Below, piece after piece: positions 23,601 to 35,927 of a stretch of 64,000 nt of DNA. The translations under genes and the position numbers were made by a program. Origin of the DNA: Oryzias latipes (Eukaryota > Chordata > Actinopteri > Beloniformes > Adrianichthyidae); the NCBI RefSeq assembly GCF_002234675.1, contig NC_019878.2, positions 3,970,688-4,034,687 of the forward strand. Reading direction: 5' to 3'. The notes beneath the pieces were generated by a model. The model saw only the letters and a program-made list of their open reading frames with translations. It was not told the DNA's origin and made no database searches. Position 1 is the first letter of the stretch, and every line of letters starts with the position of its first letter.

Positions 23601-26360
23601 TCTCACTAACACTTCTAACATTGGAAACCTGTTTTGTGTCTTCTGCTCAGACAAAGCTGATGGCTGTTTGGTAGCATCCTGGTATTAAAAATTAAGTACA
23701 AATCTTAGACTTTAAGAGATTGTAATGACCAGACTGGAGCAGATTTCCATAGAAACATGAAAGTCTGCTGTTTTTCTTTGGAAGTGATCCTTAATGTAGA
23801 TACTGTACCTACATGTGTGCCCCCCCAAGAGCCTGCTGCAGGAAAACTGCAGCTCCAATCAAACTTCATTAAACCATGACAGGCTCAAACAGCCAGAATG
23901 AGCCCTCGTCGTCTCAAACAGACTTACCGCCGCCCCTTCTTCCTTTGTCTTCCCACTCAGTTATTCCTAATCATTTAAAGGGTTTTTGCTGCTAGAATAA
24001 CTGTGATCCACCAACCAAAGAACCACATGGGGACATGCAGCCAAACGCTCCTCCACCTCCTCCTCCACCCCCGTCTCAGTCAATAAATGCAGCAGCTCTG
24101 GGACACCCCCTCATTAATAATAAATAAACTGCACACCCGACCCTGTCAGAGGCTGGACATGAAAAAAGACAAATGTGCTTTGTTTTTCCCCATTAAAAAA
24201 AGCAGAACACACATTCTGAAACATTAGTCATTTATTTGTTACTCTTCATCATTGTTTTATTTTTATCTTGAATACTTCATGATGCCTATAATCTTCAATC
24301 TGCTGTTAAAACTGGGATAAACTATCTGTAATAGAGCTTCTTTGTATCATTTCAAAATCCTTTCATATACATGTTTTCTTGTATAGACAATTCTTTAAAT
24401 AGCTTCTTTTTATCTTTTTAAAACTCTTTTTGTTGAGCAACCATTCATTTAACAAACAATGAGACAAACCAACCAACCAAGCAACAAACAAACAAACAAA
24501 CAAACAGGAGTACACGTCTTTTTGTCAGAAGGCAGTGGAAAACACTATCCAAGTCTCAGCAAAGAAATAATCAAACTCCTATTTCTGCAGTTAGGGACTC
24601 TGCTTTTGAACATATAGACCTAAACTAAATCATCTCTAAGGAATAATAGCATGAATCACTGGAATGATTGGAGAATGTGCTGGATGGCAACAGTCATATC
24701 ACTCCTCAGCCACGGTTTTATTGTTCTTTTCTTCTTTTTGCTCCGCTACACTGGCCATATGTCTTGCCTGGATATTGCTGTCAGCATTAAAAAAGAATCT
24801 TTTTTTCCAGCAAAAGTTTAGTCTCAGTCATCTTGATCACATGGTTCAGCTGGCGCCGTGAAACAGAAAGATGGTAGAAGTCAACCACCCACAACTAACA
24901 CCAACGTTTAATGTGCTGCTACTTTAACATCTAATATGTCGGACAAAAACCCAGATGTTCCAATGGATTTCAGGAAATGAGCACAACGTTTAAAAATGTT
25001 TTTGTTTGCTTGGAAGTTTTTGCAAAGAAAAACTAACCTTTTATAAACTTAAATGCATCATAAGACTAAATCCTTGTGTGTTTTTACTCATCAGTCACAG
25101 CGTGCCTCCCTTCAGTAGCTAGTAGCTGAAAAAAAGGCAACAGAAGTCACCTTTGTTTGCTGTGTGGATCTTTTGTACAATAATAAAATGCGACTGCGCC
25201 ACAGATGACCTGTTTTTATTGTTTTGAGGGAAGGAAGATGCTATAATTCAAATGGTATATGGGTTTGAATGTTTTTCCTGTGTTAAAATACTCTATCAGA
25301 GTATTCCTGCAACTTTGCTGCAACATCAATGTAGTGTTAAACAAAAGCTATTGTCTTTGACTTTTAGGGTCAGAAGTTGCTCACAGGCTGCCTCAGCACA
25401 GTTAAGCTACAGGCCAAACTTTTGGCCCAACTTGACAAATCAGATAACAAGAAAAATGTCAATTTGATGAACTTCCTCCAATAATAATTTATCCTTAAAT
25501 GTTTAAATAATTACAGCAAATAAAGCACCAATCCAAAGGTTTAACCAATATGGCCTACTGCTCACTTTGCAAGCCTTTGCAGACTTTTTACAGTTTAAGA
25601 TAAAATAATTTAATATGTTTCATGAAATATCCTCTCATATGCATGTTCTTTTTTTTTTATAAAAAATTCTTTAAATCCAAATTGTTGGCTCACATAAACT
25701 ACACAGGATCAACATGCTTGCCTTCTACAGAAGTAAATGTTTTCATGGAGGACATTGAATCATTTAGCTACGTCTGAATCACAACATTTCTAATGTTTGT
25801 TTTTTTTCTGCCACTCTAAACCGCTAGCTGATTGCTAGTAGCCTGAATCTGACCGTTGTTTCAGATTGCTGCCATTTTGTGCCCATTTCCTGAAATGCTT
25901 TGGGGCATTCTAAACTGATATCATGCAGATTAACATCATTTTAAACTATTATTTGAAACAAAAGCATGTTTGAATCTGGACTACTACCCTACCCGCCACA
26001 AAAAGTGGTCCAATCTGCCTAAAATTCTGGCAAATCAAGGTTTCTTCACTTGTTGTTGACTTTACAAAGTAGTTGCTAGCATGTTAGCAAGCTGGCTAGC
26101 TCAACAATCAAATGTAAAGCACTATAAATGTCAGATAATACTGAAATGACAGTTGACTGCGAGTCATGCACCAAAGGTCAGTGCTGTGATTATTGCAGCT
26201 TCGCCTCCTGCCTGTAGAAGCTGACCTGCGCAGGAGGGCGCTGGTTTCCTGATTCTGACTGCGGCCTGCTCGCGTTAGCGGCCAGAACAGACGCAAACGC
26301 CAAGTCTCCATCCCCCAAAACCACTGTCAGTTGAAGGACGGGGAAAGGAAGTTCACAGTT
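20621..26360. other. non-coding; possible conserved elements; distal nrn1 3' side
   Basis: No exon or domain found. 23380-23610 has the look of a conserved non-coding element (balanced composition, homeodomain-type TAAT cores such as TTTTTAATGAGC, no repeat signature); this is only an impression. A (CAAA)n tract lies at 24484-24506. A 40-bp block (CCTCCAGTGGTC..GGAACTGCA) at 22953-22980 recurs at 30029-30057. Minus-strand AATAAA candidates for nrn1 lie at 24260, 24717 and 25213. Confidence 0.4.
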
Positions 26361-26880
26361 CAGAGATGGGTTTGATGCCTTGGCTGTTCTTATTCATTCT
26401 GTTTTGTTTTTGCATCAGGACCTCGGGCTGAATGAGAGGAAACTAATTTAAGGCCGAACACCGTGAGCCGTCACATTATGCCGTCTAGCCGGAGCATTTC
26501 ACAGATCAATAATGCATGGCTGACTTTAATATTATGTAATTCAACCATTGTAAGTGGGCAAGAATCCATCAAAATTTCATGATTTGCTTCATTTTATCTC
26601 AGCTGCATCGTAAATATTTAATACGATCGATCTCTGGGATAGGTCGGCTGTGATTGGACGAGCAATCCAGACAGTCAAACGCCCCAAACGGCCAACCAGG
26701 TGACGGTATTGCAATGAAGAAGAAGAAATCCATTTTTGGGATGAATTCAGACTCAGTCCTTGAGGTTTTGTTTCTTTTTAGCATGAAGGAGTGAATGTCA
26801 CTGTTTCTTTTTTTTTTTTGATTTTTTTTTTTTAATATCTTGATTCCACTTTGTCTTTCTGCATCTCCTCTCCGTTGCTG
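26361..26880 (-). other. nrn1 3' untranslated / flanking sequence
   Basis: Directly follows the nrn1 stop codon on the minus strand. Begins with A-rich tracts; 26390-26660 is non-repetitive. Exact 3' end unknown. Confidence 0.5.
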
Positions 26881-27109
26881 TTAAAATGCCAGCCAAGTCA
26901 GTATGGTGGGCAGTGTGGTTAGAACCAAGGCTACTCCTCTGGCGTCTGCAGATCTGGGGGCTCCGTTGCCGCCGCCACACAGTTCAAACAAACTCCCACG
27001 GAAATTCAGGCTTCGGGACTCCTTTTTCAGTTTGTCCCAGAGGTCCGTGGCTCCCTCATGGCAGTCCGCCAGCGCCGTCGTGGCACAGGAGTGGAAGTTA
27101 TCCCAGTAA
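26881..27109 (-). CDS. nrn1: nrn1 coding exon 3 (C-terminus, GPI signal)
   Basis: The acceptor is TTCTCTTGCCAG. The exon encodes YWDNFHSCATTALADCHEG through the hydrophobic tail TILTWLAF and stops at TAA. A split Ser codon (AG|T) joins exon 2 to exon 3. A-rich 3' untranslated sequence follows on the minus strand. Confidence 0.95.
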
Positions 27110-28575
27110 CTGGCAAGAGAAAACACAGCAAGCATGAACTCAACATAAAGTGGGAGGCTGCTTTGGAAATTTGGCGAGAAAAGACGAATGGACGGCTCAT
27201 CTCATCCATGCTCCATGTGAGGGCAGCGGGATTGGAAAAAAATGTCTTAAATATGAGTCAGTTTACAGTTTTCAATGTTAATGAATAATCATGGTGATCA
27301 ATGTTCATCATTTTATGTGTAAAATGTGTAACCCTTGTGCTATCCTAGACACTTTACCATTGGGAGTTGGGTCATTTAGACCCACTAGACAGAGCTCTGA
27401 ACCTTTTTTCTTCAATGATTTGTGATCTTCACTGGTGTCCATGGATTACATGAAATCTTTCCACCTTTATCCACCTTTGTCATGGTAGGGAGAACACCTC
27501 AATGTAAGGGTGGGGTCATCTAAGATAGCACAATACCAGAAGTGAGTCAGTATACTTGAAGTTTATGTAAGGGTCAATGGCCGACAAAGTGTGCATTATC
27601 AGAAACACACGTCGTGGAAGCCTGAACCGTCCGACGCGAAGCAGAGGACGGTTGCTTCTGTGAAGTGCGTCAATGCAAATGTACACTTCGAAGGCCATTA
27701 ACCTGCTTATATCATGATCACTTACAAAAGAAAGAAATATTCAATCAGTTTGTAGTACTTTATTCTTGTTATTTGTTCGGTTTAGATAGCTTTTTTAACA
27801 AAAAGTGGACTATTTGTTAGTCTATGCCCCTTTGTCGGCTAAGCCGGCGCGTCGAGTGGCAAAGGAAAGCGACATATTTGCTGGTCGTCACGACGGGTTA
27901 AATACGCATCAGTCTAGAGAGAAAGTTCACCTCTAACCACTTGTTTTTGTCCAGATGATGAAGTTAATGTTGGTTTTATAGAAATCAGCGCTGTGATACA
28001 GAACATTTATGCTATGTAACCAGAACTTCTTCTTTAGGCGTGCATTGTCCTTTTTTAATGCACATCCAGCAGCCAATCAGGATCGAGTATTCACCCGGAC
28101 CGTGGTTTAATGCTTATACTATATATAAACCTAAAATGTTCCAATTTAGTCTGAAGAAGTATTCAGTTAGTACACTACACATACATGGTCTATAGTACAG
28201 CATACTTATTAACAGAAACTTCAAGTATTCTACTTTTTTCTAAGAGTTTCTTTGATGAAACTCCCCTATTTTCAAACTCTTTAGTTTTTCTTGATGTTTT
28301 TGTGACTTTTTTCTCTTTCTACTCTCATTTCCTGTCTGCTTCTGTCTGCTTTTTCTTTTTCCATCTATTTGTTGGATCTCTTTGTCTTCTTGTAGCTCCT
28401 CTGTCAATCTTTTTTCCATTCTTTCAGTTGTAAAGATGACACCAGCCTTCTTCACACATACACGCGCACACACGCACACACACGTGTACAGCGTATCTAA
28501 TCCAATCTTCCAATCTGCTCTTATTGATGTTGACCTCTTGAACCGAGTCATGTCGAGCTCCATCTCAAAGCAATT

Positions 28576-28611
<36 letters not shown>

Positions 28612-31600
28612 TGTGTGTGTGTGCGTGTGTGTGCTTATGTGTTAACGCGTCTCCTGCAACGCCTCAACACCACTGTGATGGAGCTGTCACCGAATTAAAA
28701 ATCATGTGGAGGAGTGGGGGGGGGCAGGGGGGCTCCCTGCTGCAGTGTGCCATCTGGTGCCCACCCGCTTTAGGTGGTGGGGTTTGGGTGGATTTTGGGG
28801 GGAGGGGGGTAGCACATATGCACACTCCGCCCCTCTGCAAACATGGAGTCTCCCTCCGGGTTTGTGCTTAAATCACTTTCTCTGAGCTGGGGGGCGGCTG
28901 CTGGTGGGCGGCTGGGGGGACGCTCTCAGATGGGACTCATAAATATAAATTCAGTCATTACGGCCCGGTTTAGTCTGAACCGAGCGCAGAGCTGAGCCCA
29001 CTTTTAGCTTCTGTCTGTCCTGAAATATTCATTCCAGAGGACGGTGGCGTGTTTCCAGAGCCGGCGCCGCCTGCACCAAGGCTTCAGACACCAACCTCGG
29101 ACTCTCATCTGCTCCTGTTTGCTTTACATACGTGTCTGTTGCTGTTTGTACGTTTGAGTTGAAGCTTTGTAACATTAAAGCTCCTTTGGCGTTTCCTGCG
29201 TAGTTTAAGCTGTTTTAACCAAACATTATGCAGAATGTCACCGATGCAACAGTAAAGTTTTCATGATGGATCATAAATCCCAAAAGTGTGTTGCAGCAGG
29301 ACATGAGGCTGTGTGTGTTTTAGCCTCCAGTTTGTCTGTTTAGATTCATGTCGACAACCTTCAGCTCACAGAGGTGGTCTTTGGTTTTCTCCAGACTCAC
29401 AGCATCCAAAGCTAAACTTCAAAACTTTGAAATCGGATTAGATGAAAACCGTTTTGTCCTAAAACTGGATTTTTTTTTGTAATTTCAAATATATTATTTA
29501 ATTCATACGCTGTTTCTTTTAGGCTGTTTAAAGCACCCTTTGATGTCCCTTGAACAAATGGTTCATAGAAGTACAAACCCAATCCGGCCGTACGTACATG
29601 CGTTAGACCTTCTAACAGTTTGGAACTACAGTGTTCCCTCATTCATTGGAGGAGTTACATTCCAAAAATAGGTGAAATCCACAAAGTAGAATTATAAACG
29701 TTTTTAAAACTCCTCCCTCCACACTTTCTACACTTTACTCAGACATACATAATCATTTTCACGCGCTTCTCTCTGTTTAAACCCTCAAAGTTCAAACCTT
29801 CATAGAAAATCAGTCCAGTAAAACAAAGACCTGATTGCAATAACGCATTCTATACAGGAAATACGGCACAGAGGAGATTGATTGACACGGTCTACAGCCA
29901 ATCAGGACACAGAATACAAAATAAAATAAACTCTTGCTAACTACACGTAATAAAAATCCAGGAAACAAGGAGACTAGGATACAACGAGGGAACGCCACAG
30001 TGGGAACTTCTTTCTTTTGATGCTAGCCTCCAGTGGTCGCTACAGGAACTGCAGCATTTGGTAGCTTCAGGTTTGAAAGGTGGAGAAACTGATCGGGAGA
30101 CCATTTTTATAAATGTTCTTTTTTCATGTTGAATGTCAGATCAATGAAACCTAATCAGAGAATTAGAAATGTGGCCGTTCAATTTCCAGCTGTTAAAAAG
30201 ACTTTCCAGATGTGTATCAACAGCTGTCATGTCTTTGCCTTTTTTCCCACTATTTGACCAAAAAGAAAACGTCTGTGAAGCTTAGAATGACGACGAGCTT
30301 CAATGAGAGCAGAAAAACCCTGCAGATCACATGACTGCGGGGTTTGGCCATGACTTTTTGTCTGTATGGTTTCTTCCTGTATGATCATATTTATTGTTTT
30401 TCTTGTCTACAGTCTTGGTTTAGATCCTTTTTGTAAACATGTCCGTGCAGCATCTTCATCTATTTCCTCCCACTCGAAACATTTGCTTTGAGATTTGTTG
30501 CTTTTGCATACGTTCAGAATCCCAGCAGAAGGACGAGGTTCTGGCGTCCACAGAAGGAAACTGGTTTATGTCACTTTATGGAGCATAACTTCAGACATCC
30601 AGAAATGTTATAAAAGGTTTCTCACTAACTAGTTTTTGCAGATTATCTGCAGCTGCAATCAATGCTTGACAGTTGATATGACCAGAGCTGCTTGTGTGTG
30701 CATGCGTGTGTGCATGCGTGTGTGCATGCGTGTGTGCATGCGTGTGTGCATGCGTGGGCTGGACGGTCCTACCTGCAGATCTTCTGAAGGTTCTCCCTGT
30801 CGTCCAGGTCCTGCGGATAGTTGGCCATGTTGTCTCCCAGCTGGATCAGACAGTCGGAGAAGCCTTTGAACACGGAGTCACATTGACCAGCGCTGACCAG
30901 CACTGTCTGCAACACGGACACTGCAGCGGGGAGGGGGGGGGCAAGAAACATGGTGAGGGGGCAGCATTAGGGAACTGAACACAGACAGACAGATACATTC
31001 AGTCAACCCGTCAGATTCTTCTCAGAGTCGTTTCATGATGTATCTGCGTTTGAAGCGATTTAGGCAGAATCGCTTCAAACGCAGAATTATTCCCAAAAGT
31101 TTGTGTGATGTATAGAACCTAACACAAGTACAGAAATGTGACACATTATGTCTCACAGTATCACGAGTGGAGTGGAGTTTGAGTTCACTCAGAAAAACAC
31201 TGTATCGTCTGCAAACAGCATCTTCAGTCTGGAATGAAGCAGCAGCAGTTTAGAGAGGAGAGCAATATTTGTGAAGGAGAACTCAAAAACCATCTTCAAG
31301 GCCTCCTGTTACGACTGAGCTGTCAGTGTGACGGCAACAAAACAAACACAAATGTCTAAAAGGAGCATTTCCTGGTGTGAGCAGACTCTCATCGACTTTT
31401 ACAACAATTTAAGCAGAGTGAAAAATGTATTTAATGTAAGGACAATCATAAGAATTCATTCATGAAGCCTAGAACGTTTTTACTACCCAGTGTTGCACAA
31501 ATGTTATACATGTAGAACTTTGACTCAGAGCAGGTTTCCATCAGGTTCCACCTCCAGTCTCATCCAAAGACACAGGATGTTAAATGTTTAACCCTTGTGC

Positions 31601-34600
31601 TATCTTAGATGACCCCACCCTTACATTGACGTGTTCTCCCTACCATGACAAAGGTGGATAAAGGTGGAAAGATTTCATGTAATCCATGGACACCAGGGAA
31701 GATCACAAATCATTGAAGAAAATAGGTTCAGAGCACTGTCTAGTGGGTCTAGATGACCCAACTCCCAATGTTAAAGTGCCTAGGATAGCACAAGGGTTAA
31801 ATGTTTTGCAACTGTTTGTCTGAGGCGGTTGAGCCCAAATGACAATCTGACTTTTCCCTCACTTTCTGTATGTTTGTGTAACAAGGGTCTGTTAATGTGG
31901 GCTTTCAAAACGTCACTGAGGGCCGGTCAAAGCTGGGACGGCAGATTTGGGCCTGGAGTCTGGGGCCAGTGCTGAGTCAGCTCACAGCAGCTTTCATTGC
32001 TTCTCAAATCAACATCCAGCGTCCAAAAACATTTTAAAAAAAAGCCTCCACCAGACACCACTAAAGCCAGATCTGACTCACTACTCAACGTTAAACAGAC
32101 GTTTGCCATTTTTTGGGGGGTACAGTTCTAAAATCCAGTCCCCTGAACAACCAGTGAGCATTAATGGTCACTAGATTGGCAGGTATAGACCACAATGCAT
32201 TGTGCTTAAACAATCTGTCTTAAAGAAAATGTATTCAATTATCAATTCTGAATATAATGTGGATAAACATAAATATTCTTCAGGAATTATTCCTATCTAT
32301 ACGGTTTTACTTTGGGGAATGGGTGACATCATATTTGGCTTTAAAAAACAAACAAACAGAAAAGTAGTGAGTGTGGTGTTGGATTTCAAATCCAGGGCAG
32401 CAGATCATCTTTCAGGGTTGAGGAGCAGTCAGTGAATTCAGACATAATCTACACTTCTGTTTAGAAAAAGAGCGAAGCCTTTAATTCTCTCTGTGAAGGA
32501 GCTACCGGCTTCCTCTGCTGGAAACCGCCAACGTCACCGTGTGGATGTGTGCGTTTTCAGTGAAAATCTTCTTTAGAGTCGGTGCGATTCCCTCGTCCGA
32601 CAAACCCCTCCTCTCCTTTCATGAAGCCGTTTTTCTCTTTAGAAGTTCGGTTCATCTTGGAGAAGGATTTCTTTTCAGGCGTCCAGCTCAGAAAAGCAGG
32701 CTTAACACTGGTACCAGAACCAGCTTTGGGGTCAAGACCAGCCTGGTACCATGAACACGGCTCTCCCCCCTCATCCGCAGAAACAAATCCACCCTCCCAC
32801 CCTGTCGCACGCGCTCTTTAACAGGACCCCCCCCCCCCCAGTGACCTCTGCTCAGAACACGTTCGTGGTTCATTAGATGAAAGATGGGTGTGATTGATTG
32901 GTTTGGATAACAACATGGCCGCTGTCCGGTTTCCTCGCTCAGACTAACCGGCCGTGACGTGTAGGACAGGTTGGGGGCGGGTCCTAAAGAATACTGTAGC
33001 ATTTCTGCATATCCAGATATTCCTCTATTTATAGAAAGAAAGCTGCAATCAGTTTTCTTCACATTTCAGGATTTTTGTCTAACCACTTCAAAGTAAAAGC
33101 CCTGAAAAAAGTTTGCATTAATTGCAGCTTTTGTGCTAAATGAACAAACAATCTTAATAAACTGTTTGCAAAAACTAGACAGAATTCTTGGCTGGATCTG
33201 CCTGGGGGTCAGCAGGTGGCGCTGTGCTTTCATTCCGCCATATTAAACAAACCTGCGGAAAAACTGCACCTGGAAAAAGAATTTTAGTTTTAAAATGTCA
33301 GTCTTTTTTCTGAAAAATAATAAAACTGTTTAAATTTGGGGACAATTACTGAACAATACAGTTATTAAAAATAAAACCTTCACTTTTGATGGATGAGTAT
33401 AAAACAGGATGTGAGAAATTACGGTTGCCAGGTTTGACAGCAGAGTGGACTAAAAACCCCTGATTATGCAGCCATTTCCATATTCTTTCCACACATAACA
33501 TAAAAGAATATTACGAAATAAAAATGTAGAGCAGATTTTTACTGTTCTGCTAAAATCTGGATTTACATCAGACATTAGGGTGAGGACTTCTGTCAAAAGA
33601 CTTTTTAAAAAGAAATAAAATTGTTGCTCTGTGTTTAAAAACAAAATAAAAGCTCTGAGATTAAAAGCATCATAACTGTAACCAAATAACAAATAAAATA
33701 AACAGAACATCTGGGATTTTTCACATCTGATGGTCACACAACAACTACTGCAAGACATTTTGATTTTCCTGTTCATCACACCTCTTAAAATGGCTTTTCT
33801 TATATTTAATCGGATTTTCATTTGGATCAGTAAGAGGTTCCGTTTTTTTAATTTGTGGCCTCATGATCTGATAAAATCAGATCTTATAAAATGAAAGAAA
33901 ATCCAAACCTTCAAGCAGAAGTTTGTCCGTCCAAATATAAGAAAAAATCATCAAAGCTTCATTTATTCTTAACTAAAATTGTCCAATAAAAAGCAGCAGA
34001 AATTCAGTGGCGGAAATCCATGTGTTTCATTAAAAAAAGATTTCCGACTGAATCTGATTTTATAATAAAAAGAAGAATAAAAAACATGAAATTATAAAAA
34101 AGTTGAATTTTTTTAATTGAATATTTTTAAAAGAAGTATCTTTAAATTGTCAGAAAATCTATTTACAAATGTAGAATTTGTTTTTGTTTTCATGAGCTCG
34201 TTTGGACTGAATGGCTGAAGGAGTGAGGCTCCTCCTCCTCTTCCTCCTCCTTCACTGTACAATGAAGGCATTACATCACTTTACAAACCGGCCGCACGCG
34301 CGCCGCGTGAAAAATCCCTCCCTTCATATCTGAATGCTTTAAATGCTTTAAATAAAAGCAGGAAACAAAAACACTATTTTCTGAAGCATTTCCACTTCTT
34401 CTATTTAAATATACATTTATCTTTGCACAATAAAACGTATGTTGTTGTTTTATTTGTATTACTTGAAGCTTCGTTTTTGTAAATGTTCTCATTTTTACAT
34501 TTTATTCCACTGCAGGTGAATTTTTTAACTGTGCTTATTTTTTGAAGCTACTGTCTGTCATTTTCTTCGTTTTTCCTCTTTTCATTCACTTTTTCTTTGG

Positions 34601-35927
34601 GGTTTTTTCGTGCACTCATTCACCCACGCGCACGCGCATGATGATGCGTGTAGAGAGGATGCCAAATCCGTGTGCGGGACTCCGCGCGGGCACACCCACC
34701 TGCCACGCGCGAGGCCCTATCCCCTGCATGAAAAATCTACACGCGCCCGCGAACCTAAAGGCACATTTATTTATTTCATTTATTTTGTTCGGAAGGTAAA
34801 GCGGCTGCGTGCGAACACGCAGCCAATCAACGTGCGGGAAATGCAAACTTTCATCTGCACAGAAAAAACGAATCAGGTGAGACGCGTGCACAGGCGTTTG
34901 AAGCGTGCGCGAGCCGAAAGCCACAGCGCCGGCGCCTCCGTGACCTTTTCTTTACACTTTCAAAGAAATAAAAAACCAAAGCAGAGGCCCTCACGCGCGC
35001 ACAGGCACGCGCACAAAGCCTCGTTATGCAACGAAGCCGCAGAAAAGAACAAATGAAGGAAGAGCAGGCTCCAGCAATTAGCCGCATCCCGGGAGAATTT
35101 TCCTGATGAATGCAGCATGGGACTTCGACACAACGGCGCACGCAGCTTAAGCGCGCGTACACATTTTAGTAAAAGAAGGTCTAATGAAAGAAAGAAAGAT
35201 ACCATGTCCTGCACGCGCGATAATATTGCACCCGTCCCTCAATCGCCAATTGTCTGGAAAACAAAAGAAAGGTGTGATGTAGAATTTTGTTCTTTTGGAA
35301 GATTTTCGTTTCGTTTTCAATACGAGGCGGCGCGTGCGGCATTCTGCTACTGCGCCGCGCGCACTGCGGCGAAAGCTCCGCGCGCGCTTACAAGCACGAG
35401 ATTTAATTTAAATGAACTCTGCGGCCTTTATTATTAAAACACAAATCTGATTGATTATTTTCTTTGCTAAAAAATCAGAGACATTGTTCTGATTCTGGTT
35501 TATATTATTTTTAAACTTTAAAACTCACAGTTTTAATGTAGAATCATTTGAATCTGCAGTTTTTTTCCTGTTTGGGACAATGAGGGGGTGGGGGTATTCC
35601 CCTCGTTAACGCGCACACACGCGCACCCTCAGTATGAAGCGGAGTTCTGTTCTTACAAGCTGCTGCTGCTTTAAACCCCAAACTACTAAAAATATTCCCG
35701 TAAATTAAAAACATATATAAATAGTTTAAAATACTTCCGGCCGCCGAGCAATAAACGAAAAAATACTAAATGCAACGAAAGATAACGAATATTTGATTTA
35801 AAAAAAAGATCTATGCTCAAATTTGGAATAAAAATGTATCCTGCTGTGCACGCGCCCGAATCCGTGACTTACCTATGTGAAAAGCCAAGAAGAGCGCGAG
35901 GCATCTGAAGGAGCAGCTTCCTCCCAT
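26881..35927 (-). CDS. nrn1: neuritin (nrn1), three coding exons
   Basis: Neuritin (CPG15) is a small extracellular GPI-anchored protein that promotes neurite growth and synapse maturation. CDS exons on the minus strand are 35927-35873 (55 nt), 30920-30773 (148 nt) and 27109-26881 (229 nt). They give 432 nt, 143 residues plus TAA, against 142 in human. Phases agree and every intron starts GT and ends AG. The N-terminus (MGGSC..ALFLAFHI) is a hydrophobic signal peptide; the mature part begins near SAGQCDSVFKGFSDC and continues with GDNMANYPQDLDD, YWDNFHSC, WDKLKKESRSLN and GSLFELCGGGNG. The hydrophobic C-terminus (VALVLTTLPTILTWLAF) is a GPI-attachment signal. The Cys-rich core matches the neuritin family throughout. 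Introns hold MITEs and other repeats. Poly(A) site unassigned; minus-strand AATAAA candidates lie near 25213, 24717 and 24260. Identification is firm; paralogue letter not assigned. Confidence 0.95.
27330..27533 (+). mobile_element. 209-bp MITE family, copy 3 (3' end lost)
   Basis: Lies in nrn1 intron 2. The left terminus is intact; the right stops at GATAGCACAA, without the final GGGTT, next to another element beginning near 27548. Confidence 0.9.
27548..28237. mobile_element. candidate DNA element with short inverted ends (nrn1 intron 2)
   Basis: ATACTTGAAGTTT near 27549-27561 is repeated in inverse near 28220-28233 (AAACTTCAAGTAT). The interior is non-coding. Adjoins the truncated right end of the MITE at 27533. 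Class not assigned. Confidence 0.4.
28240..29628. other. nrn1 intron 2, non-coding
   Basis: Pyrimidine-rich at 28240-28440; (GT)n at 28578-28640; G-rich at 28710-28815. No exon recognised on either strand. Confidence 0.6.
28578..28640. repeat. (GT)n microsatellite
   Basis: GT dinucleotides with a few interruptions. Confidence 0.95.
29629..30001. mobile_element. hAT-like MITE (CAGTGTTCCCTC ends)
   Basis: The left end is CAGTGTTCCCTCATT and the right end AACGAGGGAACGCCACAG(TG), an imperfect inverted pair. The flanks TTGGAACT / TGGGAACT agree at 7 of 8 positions, consistent with a hAT-type 8-bp target duplication. No coding capacity. In nrn1 intron 2. Confidence 0.65.
30690..30757. repeat. GTGTGTGCATGC 12-bp tandem repeat
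   Basis: Five to six copies, strictly alternating purine-pyrimidine, ending 14 bp from the nrn1 exon 2 donor (in intron 2). Confidence 0.95.
30773..30920 (-). CDS. nrn1: nrn1 coding exon 2 (Cys-rich core)
   Basis: The exon starts after an acceptor of the type CCCGCTGCAG and ends TGCAG before the donor GTAGGA. It encodes VSVLQTVLVSAGQCDSVF through DDRENLQKIC. A second possible acceptor (GTTGCAG) lies 12 nt inside the exon and would remove four residues of the signal peptide region; the first keeps the length closest to human neuritin. Confidence 0.92.
31043..31085. repeat. perfect 18-bp hairpin in nrn1 intron 1
   Basis: 31043-31060 and 31068-31085 are exact reverse complements (TCTGCGTTTGAAGCGATT) with the 7-nt loop TAGGCAG. 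About 120 nt before the exon 2 acceptor on the transcribed strand. Confidence 0.92.
31590..31798 (-). mobile_element. 209-bp MITE family, copy 4 with 8-bp target duplication
   Basis: Full-length in nrn1 intron 1, with both 15-bp termini intact. It is flanked by a perfect direct repeat AAATGTTT (31582-31589 and 31799-31806). Confidence 0.94.
31807..34600. other. nrn1 intron 1, non-coding
   Basis: No exon recognised. Contains a CTCF-like motif at 33209-33223 and AT-rich sequence from 33300 to 34600. Confidence 0.55.
33209..33223 (+). promoter_or_regulatory. CTCF-type motif, forward
   Basis: TCAGCAGGTGGCGCT matches CCASYAGRKGGCRSY at 14 of 15 positions. Binding is inferred from sequence alone. 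Confidence 0.45.

Noticed and set aside
31043..31085. microRNA gene
   Set aside because: The stem is only 18 bp with no lower stem, shorter than normal pre-miRNAs.
31590..31798. Assignment of the 209-bp MITE to piggyBac because of TTAA next to CCC
   Set aside because: Only some copies have TTAA at an end and none of the mutated sides supports it consistently; one copy shows an 8-bp duplication instead. Left unassigned.
34610..35440. Arg/Ala-rich frames in the CpG-rich block
   Set aside because: Composition effect of the nrn1 5' CpG-rich region; they overlap each other on both strands and match nothing recognised.
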